A stretch of DNA of 43,990 nucleotides from Bacteroidales bacterium (lineage in GTDB: Bacteria > Bacteroidota > Bacteroidia > Bacteroidales > JAOZVK01), in NCBI GenBank assembly GCA_029938185.1, contig JAOZVK010000001.1:1-43990 (forward strand), written 5' to 3'. Each line of letters opens with the position of its first letter. The stretch's first letter is position 1. Made by a program: the position numbers and the translations under genes. Below are positions 15,686-24,353 of this stretch, one piece after another. Under the pieces are notes generated by a model. That model had not been told where the DNA came from and did no database searches. It was given only the letters and a program-made list of their open reading frames with translations.

Positions 15686-16498
15686 TTATTCATATCTACC
15701 AGATTTTAGTATTCCAATTTCGTTTTTGGAAAGAAATCTCCATTTCCCTCTCGGTAGACTTTTTTTTGTTAATCCTGCAAAATATACTCTATCAAGCCTT
15801 ATTACTTTATAATCAAAATGCTCAAAAATACGTCTTATAATTCTGTTTTTACCAGAATGTATTTCTACACCTATATTACTTTTATCCATTCCTTCGACAT
15901 AGCTTACTGCATCAGGTTTTGCCATTCCATCATCTAACTCTACACCTTCTATTATTGCCGATAAATCTCTTTTTGTTAATACTTTGTCAAGACTTACATG
16001 ATATGTTTTCTTTTTATTATATTTAGGATGGGTTAATTTTCCTGTTATATCACCATCATTAGTAAATAAAAGTAAACCTGTTGTGTTTCTATCTAACCTA
16101 CCTACAGGATAAACTCTTTCTTCGCAAGCATTTTTTATCAAGTCAATAACTTTTTTCTTGGCATAAGGATCGCTTAATGTTGTGATAAAATCTTTTGGTT
16201 TATTTAGTAATATGTATTGTTTTTTTTCAGCCGACATTTTTTTTCCTTTGACTTTAACAATATCCGATGATTTAACTTTCGTTCCTAATTCTTTTACTGT
16301 TTTATTATTAACAGTAACATTTCCAGCAACAATATGTTTATCAGCCTCTCTTCTTGAACACAAACCAGCATTTGCAATAAATTTATTCAAGCGAATATCT
16401 ATTTGCTCAACTTCTTCTTTTATTTTAGTATTTTTAAATTTATTTTGTTTATTTGCCTCTATTTTTTTTTCAATTCTACTTTTATATTTTTTTTGCAT
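15686..16498 (-). CDS. rluB: 23S rRNA pseudouridine synthase, RluB/RsuA type
   Basis: 270 residues. A basic N-terminal tail (about 1-30) is followed by an S4 RNA-binding domain (IRLNKFIANAGLCSRREADK) and the catalytic domain with the Asp in VGRLDRNTTGLLLFTNDGD. KNRIIRRIFEHFDYKVIRLD is typical of RsuA/RluB/E/F enzymes. Subfamily is by pattern only; the exact uridine is not known. Family-1 repeats lie on both sides of the gene. Confidence 0.88.
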   Translation of the reverse strand: MQKKYKSRIEKKIEANKQNKFKNTKIKEEVEQIDIRLNKFIANAGLCSRREADKHIVAGNVTVNNKTVKELGTKVKSSDIVKVKGKKMSAEKKQYILLNKPKDFITTLSDPYAKKKVIDLIKNACEERVYPVGRLDRNTTGLLLFTNDGDITGKLTHPKYNKKKTYHVSLDKVLTKRDLSAIIEGVELDDGMAKPDAVSYVEGMDKSNIGVEIHSGKNRIIRRIFEHFDYKVIRLDRVYFAGLTKKSLPRGKWRFLSKNEIGILKSGRYE

Positions 16499-16518
16499 AT
16501 CCTAATTGTTTTTAAAAC

Positions 16519-16620
16519 TAAGGTCTTTGACCTATTTATTGTTGCTTACGTATTTTTTTAATGCTTTAATAATGTGCGATTTAATAAAATATTGAAAAAC
16601 TTTTGTTAGACTACTTATAA
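16519..16620 (+). repeat. ~100-bp dispersed repeat, family 1
   Basis: AAGGTCTTTGACCTATTTAT...TTGCTTACG...GAAAAACTTTTGT. It lies just upstream of the start of the pseudouridine synthase gene. Confidence 0.7.
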
Positions 16621-16682
16621 TCAAGTGTCGCAAAAAATTTTATGCGAAAGTAGCGTAAAAAGGTTCGAAGAGCCAAAATAAA

Positions 16683-16712
16683 AAATGAAGCCTAAAAAAA
16701 GTGGCTTCATTT
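16683..16712 (-). terminator. hairpin between infB and the pseudouridine synthase gene
   Basis: A perfect 10-bp stem AAATGAAGCC/GGCTTCATTT with a 10-base loop. In the 420-base gap after infB, it could terminate the rimP-nusA-infB transcript, although it lies some 200 bases past the stop codon. Smaller GGTTC-GAA-GAGCC and GACTC-TTT-GAGCC hairpins flank it. Confidence 0.5.
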
Positions 16713-16749
16713 AGACTCTTTGAGCCTTTTTATATTGCTTTCACCTAAT

Positions 16750-16912
16750 TAAGTCTTCGACATATTTAATGTGGCTTATACATTTTTATAAATTGCTATT
16801 ATGTAGCCAATTATACAAAAATAAATGCCGAAAAACTTTTGTTTGGGTACTTAGTTTAATAATTGTAAAAGTAAAAATTGTACCTGAGCTACACTAAATA
16901 GGTCGAAGACCT
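16750..16912. repeat. family-1 repeat followed by an inverted partial copy
   Basis: 16750-16855 reads TAAGTCTTCGACATATTTAA...GTGGCTTATAC...GCCGAAAAACTTTTGT (plus orientation). 16893-16912 is the start of an inverted copy (ACTAAATAGGTCGAAGACCT), 6 bases after the infB stop codon on the minus strand. Confidence 0.7.
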
Positions 16913-16918
16913 TAATAT

Positions 16919-19900
16919 TTATGATAAAATTTGTCTTACTTCAGTTTCCTGAAAACTTTCAACCATATCACCAACTTTAATATCATTAAATCTTTCTATG
17001 TTCAAACCGCATTCAAATCCTTTCGAAACATCTTTAACATCGTCTTTAAATCTCTTTAATGAACCCAGTTCTCCAGTATAAATAACTATTCCATCTCTGA
17101 TAACCCGAACTTTATTTTTTCTAAATATTTTACCCTCTTTAACCATACATCCTCCAATGGTTCCAACTTTGGTAATTTTAAAGATTTCTCTAATTTCGGC
17201 AGTACCATTAATTTTTTCTTTAATTATTGGACTAAGCATTCCCTCCATTGCACTTTTTATCTCATTAATGGCATCGTATATAATAGAATATTGCTGAATA
17301 TCAATCTGTTCTTTTTCAGCCAATTTTCTTGCACTATGCGATGGTCTAACCTGAAATCCTATTATTATAGCATTAGATGCAGTCGCTAGTGTAACATCTG
17401 ATTCTGCAATTTGACCTACAGCTTTATGAATAATATTAATTTGAATTTCATCTTTTGATAATCTTATTAAAGCATCTGATAAAGCCTCAACCGAACCATC
17501 AACATCACCTTTTACAATAATATTTAATTCTTTGAAGTTTCCGATTGCAATACGTCTACCTATTTCATCAAGTGTAATATGTTTATGTGCTCTTAAACCT
17601 TGTTCTCTTAATACTTGTTCTCTTTTGTTTGCTATATCTCTTGCTTCACGTTCACTATTTACAACATTTAGTTTATCTCCAGCTTGAGGTGCTCCGTTCA
17701 ACCCAAGTATTAGTGCAGGGTATGATGGTCCAGCTATTTCAATACGCTGATTTCTCTCGTTAAACATAGCTTTTATTTTACCGCTAAAAGCTCCAGCTAA
17801 TACAACATCTCCTACTTTTAGTGTTCCAGCTTTTACAAGTACCTTAGCTAAATAGCCTCTACCTTTATCCAAAGATGATTCTAAAACTGTTCCAATTGCA
17901 TTTTTGTTTGGATTGGCTTTAAGTTCAAGCATCTCTGCTTCAAGTAAAACTAATTCAAGTAGTTCTTCTATATTTATACCTTGTTTAGCTGATATATCTT
18001 TAGATTGGTATTTCCCTCCCCATGATTCAACTAGATAATTCATGTTGGCTAATTCTTCTTTTATTTTATCAGGGTTTGCTCCTTCTTTATCTATTTTATT
18101 GATTGCAAATACAATTGGAACATTAGCAGCTTGAGCGTGATTAATAGCTTCAATTGTTTGAGGCATAACACTATCATCAGCAGATACAACAACAATTACA
18201 ACATCGGTAATTTTAGCTCCTCTTGCACGCATTGCAGTAAATGCTTCATGTCCTGGAGTATCTAAAAATGTTATTTTTTGCCCATTTTTCAATTTAAGAT
18301 TGTAAGCTCCAATATGTTGTGTAATACCACCAGCTTCTCCTGCAATAACATTTGTATTTCTAATATAATCAAGCAAAGATGTTTTTCCATGATCAACATG
18401 CCCCATAACTGTTACAATTGGAGCTCTGTTTTTTAAATCGGATTCTTTATCTTGTTCTTCTTCAACTGTTTTTTGAACATCAACGCTTACAAACTCAACC
18501 TTATAACCAAATTCTTCAGCAACTAATACAATTGTATCAGCATCAAGACGTTGGTTTATCGAAACAAGTAAACCTAAGTTCATACATGTCGAAATAACAT
18601 TATTAACAGGAACACTCATCATTCCAGCTAAATCGTTTACTGAAACAAACTCAGTAACTTTAAGAATTGTTTTTTCTTTTTCAATTTTGTCAAGCTCTTT
18701 TTGATGCTTTTTCTCAATTTCAACTCTTTTTTCTTTTCTATGCCTTACACCTTTGTTTTTCTTTTTTGATGTTAATCTGGCAAGAGTTTCTTTGATTTGT
18801 TTTTGAACATCTTTTTCGTCTACTTCTTTTTTCTGAACCCTAAGATTCTTTTTGGCAAATCTACCCCTTGTTAGTCTTATTTTTTTTCTAGGAGTTTTTA
18901 ACTCAATTTTTTTAGGAGTTTTTGTTCCTTCTGTTTTAGTTACAGTTTTCTTTTCGGTAGTTTGTTGTTTAGCTAAGTTTATTGGTGCTTTTTTTATTCG
19001 TTTTCGTCTCTTTTTTCTACGCCTAACAACTTTATTTTTATCAGCAGGTGTAGATTGTTTCTTTTTTTCTTGTTGAGTAGGTAATTCTATTTTTCCAACA
19101 ACGGTTGGTCCTGTAAGTTTCTTTACTTTTGTTTGAAAAATCGTTTCTTTTTTTAAAGTTTCCGCTTCTTTTTCAACAACTTGCATATTCTTATTTACTT
19201 TCCCACCTTCTTTTTGTTGTTCTTTTTTTATTATATGATCGTTTATACTTTTTTTCTTTTCTTGCTTTTGTTGTTGTTGTTTATCTTTATTATGAATAGA
19301 TTCAATTTTTGCTTTCAAGTTTACTCTTCTTTCTTCTTCTTTCTCTTTTTGAGTTTTCTTTTTTGGTCTTGTTCTTTGGTTTATTGATTTTAAATCAATT
19401 TTACCAATTACCTTAAAATCCTTTGCAGATTTTTTATCATCATCATTGTCAGAAACAGATTTTTTAATAGTTTTTGACACATTTATTTCATCTTTACTTA
19501 TTTCATCTTTACTTATTTGATCTTTCTTTGTCTGCTCTTTTTGTGTTTCATCAGTTTTTGCTTCCTCAACTTTTGTTTCCTCAACTTTTACTTCCTCTTT
19601 TTTCAGCGTTTCTTTTTTCTTTAGCTTTATTTTTTCTTCTTTTTTATTTTCAATTGTTTTTTTCTCAACTTTAGGAAGTTCATTTGGTTCTTCGATTACA
19701 TTAATTTCTTTTTTAGAAACATCTTCCTTTACCAAATTGTTTTTCTTTTCTTCAACTGGTTTATCCAATTTATCAATTACTACTTTCTCTGAGATAGTTT
19801 CCAAATTGCTTGTATCCTTCTTGACTTTTTCTTTATTTTCAAGTTCGTTAAGATTAATTTTTCCGACTATTTTGAATTTATTATCCTTAACAATACTGTT

Positions 19901-20242
19901 GCTAACTTCTTTGGTTTCTTTTAAAGTATGGCTTGTATCCTTAACTAAAATAACATTTTCTTCATCAGATTCTTTATTCTCTACCTTGTCAGATAAATTA
20001 TTTACCGAAAGAGTTTCTTTTTTTTCTCTATTTTTAAGTAAACCTAATTTCTTAGATTCTTTTTTCAGGTAAATCTCTGAACTATATTCTTTTACCAAAA
20101 CCGCATAACATTCTGGCGTAACTTTAGTATTAGGGTTTGAGTTAATATCAAATCCTTTTTTTTTCAAAAATTCAATTATTGTTGAAATTCCAACATTAAA
20201 TTCTCTTGCTATTTTACTAAGTCTTTTAGTTTTTATTGCCAT
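16919..20242 (-). CDS. infB: translation initiation factor IF-2
   Basis: 1107 residues. An IF2 N-terminal helical domain (about 1-60) is followed by a very long Lys/Glu-rich low-complexity region (about 65-560) and a second IF2_N motif (VSVNDLAGMMSVPVNNVIS). The GTPase has G1 GHVDHGKTS (about 611), G3 DTPGHEAF and G4 NKIDKEGAN, then the beta-barrel and C-terminal domains that bind initiator fMet-tRNA. Last gene of the rimP-nusA-infB operon, with 440 bases of repeat-bearing DNA before it. Confidence 0.98.
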   Translation of the reverse strand: MAIKTKRLSKIAREFNVGISTIIEFLKKKGFDINSNPNTKVTPECYAVLVKEYSSEIYLKKESKKLGLLKNREKKETLSVNNLSDKVENKESDEENVILVKDTSHTLKETKEVSNSIVKDNKFKIVGKINLNELENKEKVKKDTSNLETISEKVVIDKLDKPVEEKKNNLVKEDVSKKEINVIEEPNELPKVEKKTIENKKEEKIKLKKKETLKKEEVKVEETKVEEAKTDETQKEQTKKDQISKDEISKDEINVSKTIKKSVSDNDDDKKSAKDFKVIGKIDLKSINQRTRPKKKTQKEKEEERRVNLKAKIESIHNKDKQQQQKQEKKKSINDHIIKKEQQKEGGKVNKNMQVVEKEAETLKKETIFQTKVKKLTGPTVVGKIELPTQQEKKKQSTPADKNKVVRRRKKRRKRIKKAPINLAKQQTTEKKTVTKTEGTKTPKKIELKTPRKKIRLTRGRFAKKNLRVQKKEVDEKDVQKQIKETLARLTSKKKNKGVRHRKEKRVEIEKKHQKELDKIEKEKTILKVTEFVSVNDLAGMMSVPVNNVISTCMNLGLLVSINQRLDADTIVLVAEEFGYKVEFVSVDVQKTVEEEQDKESDLKNRAPIVTVMGHVDHGKTSLLDYIRNTNVIAGEAGGITQHIGAYNLKLKNGQKITFLDTPGHEAFTAMRARGAKITDVVIVVVSADDSVMPQTIEAINHAQAANVPIVFAINKIDKEGANPDKIKEELANMNYLVESWGGKYQSKDISAKQGINIEELLELVLLEAEMLELKANPNKNAIGTVLESSLDKGRGYLAKVLVKAGTLKVGDVVLAGAFSGKIKAMFNERNQRIEIAGPSYPALILGLNGAPQAGDKLNVVNSEREARDIANKREQVLREQGLRAHKHITLDEIGRRIAIGNFKELNIIVKGDVDGSVEALSDALIRLSKDEIQINIIHKAVGQIAESDVTLATASNAIIIGFQVRPSHSARKLAEKEQIDIQQYSIIYDAINEIKSAMEGMLSPIIKEKINGTAEIREIFKITKVGTIGGCMVKEGKIFRKNKVRVIRDGIVIYTGELGSLKRFKDDVKDVSKGFECGLNIERFNDIKVGDMVESFQETEVRQILS

Positions 20243-20682
20243 ATTTTGACTTTAATCAATTTTTTTGCACATTCATTACCAAAAATAATTATTTTGGAAC
20301 AACTATTGTAATTTTGAATGTGTTCTTGTAGTTATAATACTTATTTTCTAAAATTATAATTTTAAGGTTTTTTAAACCTACTAAATGCTACTTATGCATT
20401 TTATCAATTTTCTAATAATATAATAATTAAACAAAACATAAATTATGGTCTTCGACCTATTTTAATTGTGGCTTATGAATTTTTGTAAACTATTTGTCAT
20501 ATAACTAATTGTATGACAATAAATACTTTTTTTTTGTAAAACTACTTATAATATTTTGTTATTAGATTACTATATTATCATCTTTTTGAATTGTAAAATA
20601 ATGTTATATAAAATATTAAGCCGATTTTATTTTTTAAAACTATTTTTTAAAAATTTCTACAAATTAATAACTAAATTATCTT
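20243..20682. repeat. infB-nusA spacer with a family-1 repeat
   Basis: The repeat lies at 20446-20550 (ATGGTCTTCGACCTATTTTA, GTGGCTTATG...GTATGACAATAAA). The rest is AT-rich, with no gene or clear promoter seen. An insertion of this kind between nusA and infB lengthens a spacer that is usually short. Confidence 0.6.
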
Positions 20683-21918
20683 TTATTCAAATTCTAACTT
20701 AAATATATTTAATATTTCATTAATTGTTTCTACTTCAAGGTCTGTTCTTTTTTCTAATTCTTCAGCTGATAAACTTAAAACACTTTTTGCAGTATCACAA
20801 CCAATATTTTTTAGTTCGTTAAGTACCCATTCATCAATTTCGTCCGAAAATTCATCAATATCAATGTCTTCTTCGTCTTCATCAACATCTCTATAAACAT
20901 CTATTTCGTATCCAGTTAGAAGCCCTGCAAGTTTAATATTTAATCCTCCTTTACCAATTGCCTTTGAGACTTGTTCTGGTTTTAAATACACTTCGGCTCT
21001 GCTGTCTTCTTCTAATATTTTTATTTGATTTATTTTTGCAGGATTTAGTGCTCTTGTAATGTATAATTCTGTATTATTAGTGAAATTTATTACATCAATA
21101 TTTTCATTTCTCAGCTCTCTTACTATTCCATGAATTCTTGATCCTTTCACACCAACGCATGCTCCAACAGGATCAACCCTGTCATCGTATGATTCTACAG
21201 CAACTTTTGCTCTTTCTCCTGCCACTCTAACAATTTTTTTGATAATAATAAGTCCATCATATATTTCAGGTACTTCGAGTTCAAATAATCTTTCGAGAAA
21301 TAGGGGCGAAATTCTTGATAGAATTATATAGGGGTTATTATTTCTAATATCTACTCTTACTACAACAGCTCTTATTGAATCTCCTTTTCTAAAATAATCA
21401 GTCGGTATTTGTTCTTGTTTTGGTAATACTAATTCGTTTCCTTCATCGTCAAGAATAAGAAGTTCTTTTTTCCAGATTTGATATACTTCACCTGCAACTA
21501 TATTGCCTACTTTGCCTTTATATTTAGAGTAAATATTATCTTTTTCAAGTTCTAATATTTGAGCTGTTAGATTTTGTCTTAATGATAATATTGCTCTTCT
21601 TCCAAAGTCTTTTAATTTTACTTCATCAGTTACTTCTTCTCCAACTTCGTAGTCTTCATCTATTTTTCTTGCTTCTGATAAACTAATTTCCAAATATGAT
21701 TCTTTTACACTACCGTCTTTAACAACAGTTCTATTTCTCCAAATCTCAAAATCACCTTTATCTATATTAATTATTATATCAAAGTGTTCTATTGTATTGT
21801 ATTTTTTTAACAATAAATTTTTGAATGCATCTTCTAAAACAAGCATCATTGTTGCTCTGTCAATGTTTTTATGTTCTTTAAATTCAGAAAAAGTATCTAT
21901 AAGATTTAAATTATTCAT
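20683..21918 (-). CDS. nusA: transcription termination/antitermination factor NusA
   Basis: 411 residues. The N-terminal RNA-polymerase-binding domain (to about 125) is followed by S1 (GEVYQIWKKELLIL), then KH1 and KH2 (DPVGACVGVKGSRIHGIVRE; KAIGKGGLNIKLAGLLTGYE) and one C-terminal helix-hairpin-helix-like stretch (IGCDTAKSVLSLSAEELEKR). Binds RNA polymerase and nascent RNA. Typical length for Bacteroidota, without the double acidic repeats of the E. coli protein. Middle gene of rimP-nusA-infB. Confidence 0.97.
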   Translation of the reverse strand: MNNLNLIDTFSEFKEHKNIDRATMMLVLEDAFKNLLLKKYNTIEHFDIIINIDKGDFEIWRNRTVVKDGSVKESYLEISLSEARKIDEDYEVGEEVTDEVKLKDFGRRAILSLRQNLTAQILELEKDNIYSKYKGKVGNIVAGEVYQIWKKELLILDDEGNELVLPKQEQIPTDYFRKGDSIRAVVVRVDIRNNNPYIILSRISPLFLERLFELEVPEIYDGLIIIKKIVRVAGERAKVAVESYDDRVDPVGACVGVKGSRIHGIVRELRNENIDVINFTNNTELYITRALNPAKINQIKILEEDSRAEVYLKPEQVSKAIGKGGLNIKLAGLLTGYEIDVYRDVDEDEEDIDIDEFSDEIDEWVLNELKNIGCDTAKSVLSLSAEELEKRTDLEVETINEILNIFKLEFE

Positions 21919-22031
21919 TGTTAAGTTTTATTTTAAACTTTGTACAAAGTTTATTGTTAATAAACTATTTTAAGGTTTTTGACCTATTTAATGTTGTTTA
22001 TATTCTATGCAAAATAAAAAAACAAAAAAAT

Positions 22032-22511
22032 TTATTTTTGTTTTTTTCCAAAAAAATTCATTGAATTTGTTATTGATTTCACTTCGTCAATATTAAATTC
22101 AAATATTTCTTTTATAATTACTGATTTTTTACCTTTTTGCTTCTCTTTTTTTTCAATTTCAACTTTAATTTGGTTATTATTTATATCAAGTAGTTTTCCA
22201 GTTTGTTTTTTTCCATTAATATCTGTAATATCTATTTCTTTGTTGATATTTTTTTGATATTGTTGATGCACTTTAAAAGGCGTTCCTAAACCTGCCGACG
22301 ATACTTCTAGTGAAAAGTCTTCAACATCTCTATCAAGTGTATTTTCTATATGTCTACTTACATTTATACAATCTCTTATTGTAATTCCATCGTAACCATC
22401 TAATTTAACAAATATTTTATTTGTAGGTTTAATAGATACATCTACAATAAAAAAACTTGATTCTTTTATTTTTTCAGTAACTAATTCTTCTATATATTTT
22501 TTATTAATCAT
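22032..22511 (-). CDS. rimP: ribosome maturation factor RimP
   Basis: 159 residues, 30S subunit assembly factor. KIFVKLDGYDGITIRDCINV and LEVSSAGLGTPFKVHQQYQK are the family signature; a Lys-rich SH3-like C-terminal part follows. I start it at the ATG at 22511 (MINKKYIEEL). The frame is open to 22559, but that part is read from a leader hairpin (22534-22550). First gene of the operon, with a good promoter 77 bases upstream. Confidence 0.95.
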   Translation of the reverse strand: MINKKYIEELVTEKIKESSFFIVDVSIKPTNKIFVKLDGYDGITIRDCINVSRHIENTLDRDVEDFSLEVSSAGLGTPFKVHQQYQKNINKEIDITDINGKKQTGKLLDINNNQIKVEIEKKEKQKGKKSVIIKEIFEFNIDEVKSITNSMNFFGKKQK

Positions 22512-22533
22512 TCTAAATAAAATCAATAAAATA

Positions 22534-22550
22534 GGGGACTCCCTGTCCCC
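22534..22550 (-). promoter_or_regulatory. leader hairpin before rimP
   Basis: GGGGAC and GTCCCC form a 6-bp GC-rich stem with a 5-base loop, in the leader of the rimP-nusA-infB transcript, about 23 bases before the rimP ATG. On the minus strand it is followed by a T-rich stretch (TATTTTATTGATTTTATT), so it might work as an attenuator; on the plus strand it is followed by T6. Confidence 0.5.
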
Positions 22551-22587
22551 TTTTTTCATAATAAATCCTTCTCTACTTATTAAGCCG

Positions 22588-22619
22588 CAAATTTATAAAT
22601 AATATTTTATTATTCAAAA
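22588..22619 (-). promoter_or_regulatory. promoter of the rimP-nusA-infB operon
   Basis: On the minus strand TTTTG (22615-22619) and TAAATTTG (22588-22595) are separated by 19 bases, matching the Bacteroidota -33 TTG / -7 TAnnTTTG pattern. Start of transcription would be near 22580. Confidence 0.7.
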
Positions 22620-22903
22620 TTACATGATAGATTTACTTTTGTTAATAAAAAAATATTATAAAATATCAATATTTTAATATTCTATTTATACTAAATTATT
22701 ATAAGTATTGCATTGCTAATTATACAATATTTTAGTATTTGCTATTATCATAATAAATTTTATATTTTATATATTATTATTACTATCAGTGTTATAACTC
22801 AAAATATGCATATTAAAATTAATAATTTATATATATTTATATGCATTTTTATATAAAATTATCGTTACGTATAAAAAGTTTTATTTTATTATTATTTATG
22901 ATG

Positions 22904-22911
22904 TATATTTG
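22904..22911 (+). promoter_or_regulatory. putative -7 element of the pyrC promoter
   Basis: TATATTTG fits TAnnTTTG and ends 26 bases before the pyrC ATG. The rest of the 378-base divergent gap (22560-22937) is extremely AT-rich and shows no gene. Confidence 0.5.
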
Positions 22912-22937
22912 AGAAATTTTAAATTATAATTTGATTT

Positions 22938-24296
22938 ATGTTAAATAAAAAATTGTTAATACAAAATGCTTTAGTTGTAAATGAAGGCAAATCATTTAAA
23001 GGCTCTGTTCTTATAGAAAATGATATTATTATTGATATTTTTGATTCGGATGAAAAAAATTTTTATAGTATAGATAATATTGATATAATAGATGGTAGTA
23101 ATAAAGTATTAATTCCAGGAATTATAGATGACCAGGTACATTTTAGAGAGCCCGGTTTAAGCTACAAGGCTGATATATACACAGAATCGAAAGCTGCTAT
23201 TGCTGGTGGGATTACTTCGTATATGGAAATGCCTAATACTAACCCCCAAACGACAAGTCAAACTGAACTTGAAAAAAAATATAAACTTGCTTCTGAAAAA
23301 TCGCTTGCAAACTATTCTTTTTATTTAGGTGCTACAAATACCAATATTGATGAGTTGCTCAAAACAAACCTTAACAATGTGTGTGGTATTAAAGTTTTTA
23401 TGGGTTCGTCTACAGGAAATATGTTGGTTGATGATATAAATACTTTAACTGATATTTTTTCAAAATCAAAAGCTCTTATTGCAGTACATTGCGAAGATGA
23501 GTCAATTATTAAAAGTAATACCATTAAATATAAACAGATATATGGTGAAGATGTTCCTATAGAAATGCATCCTAAAATAAGGAGTGAAGAGGCTTGTTAC
23601 AGTTCATCAAAATTTGCCGTTGAATTAGCTAAAAAGTATAATACAAGACTTCATATTTTACATTTGAGTACATCGAAAGAGTTAGAACTTTTTAGTAATA
23701 AATTACCTGTTGAAGAAAAACGTATTACTGCTGAGGTTTGTGTGCATCATTTGTGGTTTGACGAAAATGATTATAAGAAACACAAAACTAAAATAAAATG
23801 GAATCCTGCTGTAAAAAGCTCAAATGATAGAAAAAAATTGTTCGAAGCATTAAAAAATAATACTCTTGATGTAATTGCAACCGATCATGCTCCGCATACT
23901 GAAGATGAAAAAAATAATACATATTTTAAAGCTCCATCAGGAGGACCTCTTGTTCAGCATTCGCTTGTGGCTATGCTTGAGTTTTATCATAAAGGAGAAA
24001 TATCGCTTGAACAAATTGTTGAAAAAATGTCTCATGCACCTGCCAAAATGTTTAGTATAAAGAATAGAGGATTTATACGAAAGAACTATAAAGCTGACTT
24101 GGTTTTACTTGATTTAGATTCTAAATGGGAAGTAAATAAGAAAAATATTTTATACAAATGCAATTGGTCTCCTTTTGAAGCTTATTTGTTTAAATCTAAA
24201 GTTTTATACACAATAGTTAATGGTAATATTGTGTATAATAAAGGTGTGTTTTTTGAACAAAATAAAGGAGAAAGATTAATATTTGATAGAGATTAA
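22938..24296 (+). CDS. pyrC: dihydroorotase
   Basis: Closes carbamoyl-aspartate to dihydroorotate. 452 residues, amidohydrolase fold. The metal site reads DDQVHFREPG, the Bacteroidota form in which the usual first His of HxH is replaced; the other ligands (AVHCEDES, LHILHLST, ATDHAPHT) are present. SYMEMPNTNPQT is typical. Single gene, divergent from the rimP operon. Confidence 0.94.
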   Translation: MLNKKLLIQNALVVNEGKSFKGSVLIENDIIIDIFDSDEKNFYSIDNIDIIDGSNKVLIPGIIDDQVHFREPGLSYKADIYTESKAAIAGGITSYMEMPNTNPQTTSQTELEKKYKLASEKSLANYSFYLGATNTNIDELLKTNLNNVCGIKVFMGSSTGNMLVDDINTLTDIFSKSKALIAVHCEDESIIKSNTIKYKQIYGEDVPIEMHPKIRSEEACYSSSKFAVELAKKYNTRLHILHLSTSKELELFSNKLPVEEKRITAEVCVHHLWFDENDYKKHKTKIKWNPAVKSSNDRKKLFEALKNNTLDVIATDHAPHTEDEKNNTYFKAPSGGPLVQHSLVAMLEFYHKGEISLEQIVEKMSHAPAKMFSIKNRGFIRKNYKADLVLLDLDSKWEVNKKNILYKCNWSPFEAYLFKSKVLYTIVNGNIVYNKGVFFEQNKGERLIFDRD

Positions 24297-24353
24297 TTTT
24301 ATGGAGTTAAAAGTTAAAAACTAAAAGATAGTAACAATTCAAAAACTAAGAAA

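Noticed and set aside
18852..20072. Plus-strand frames opposite infB
   Set aside because: They are Phe/Leu-rich antisense readings of the Lys/Glu-rich IF-2 region, without independent support.
22512..22559. Longer start for RimP
   Set aside because: The extra residues are read through the leader hairpin; the ATG at 22511 matches the family start.
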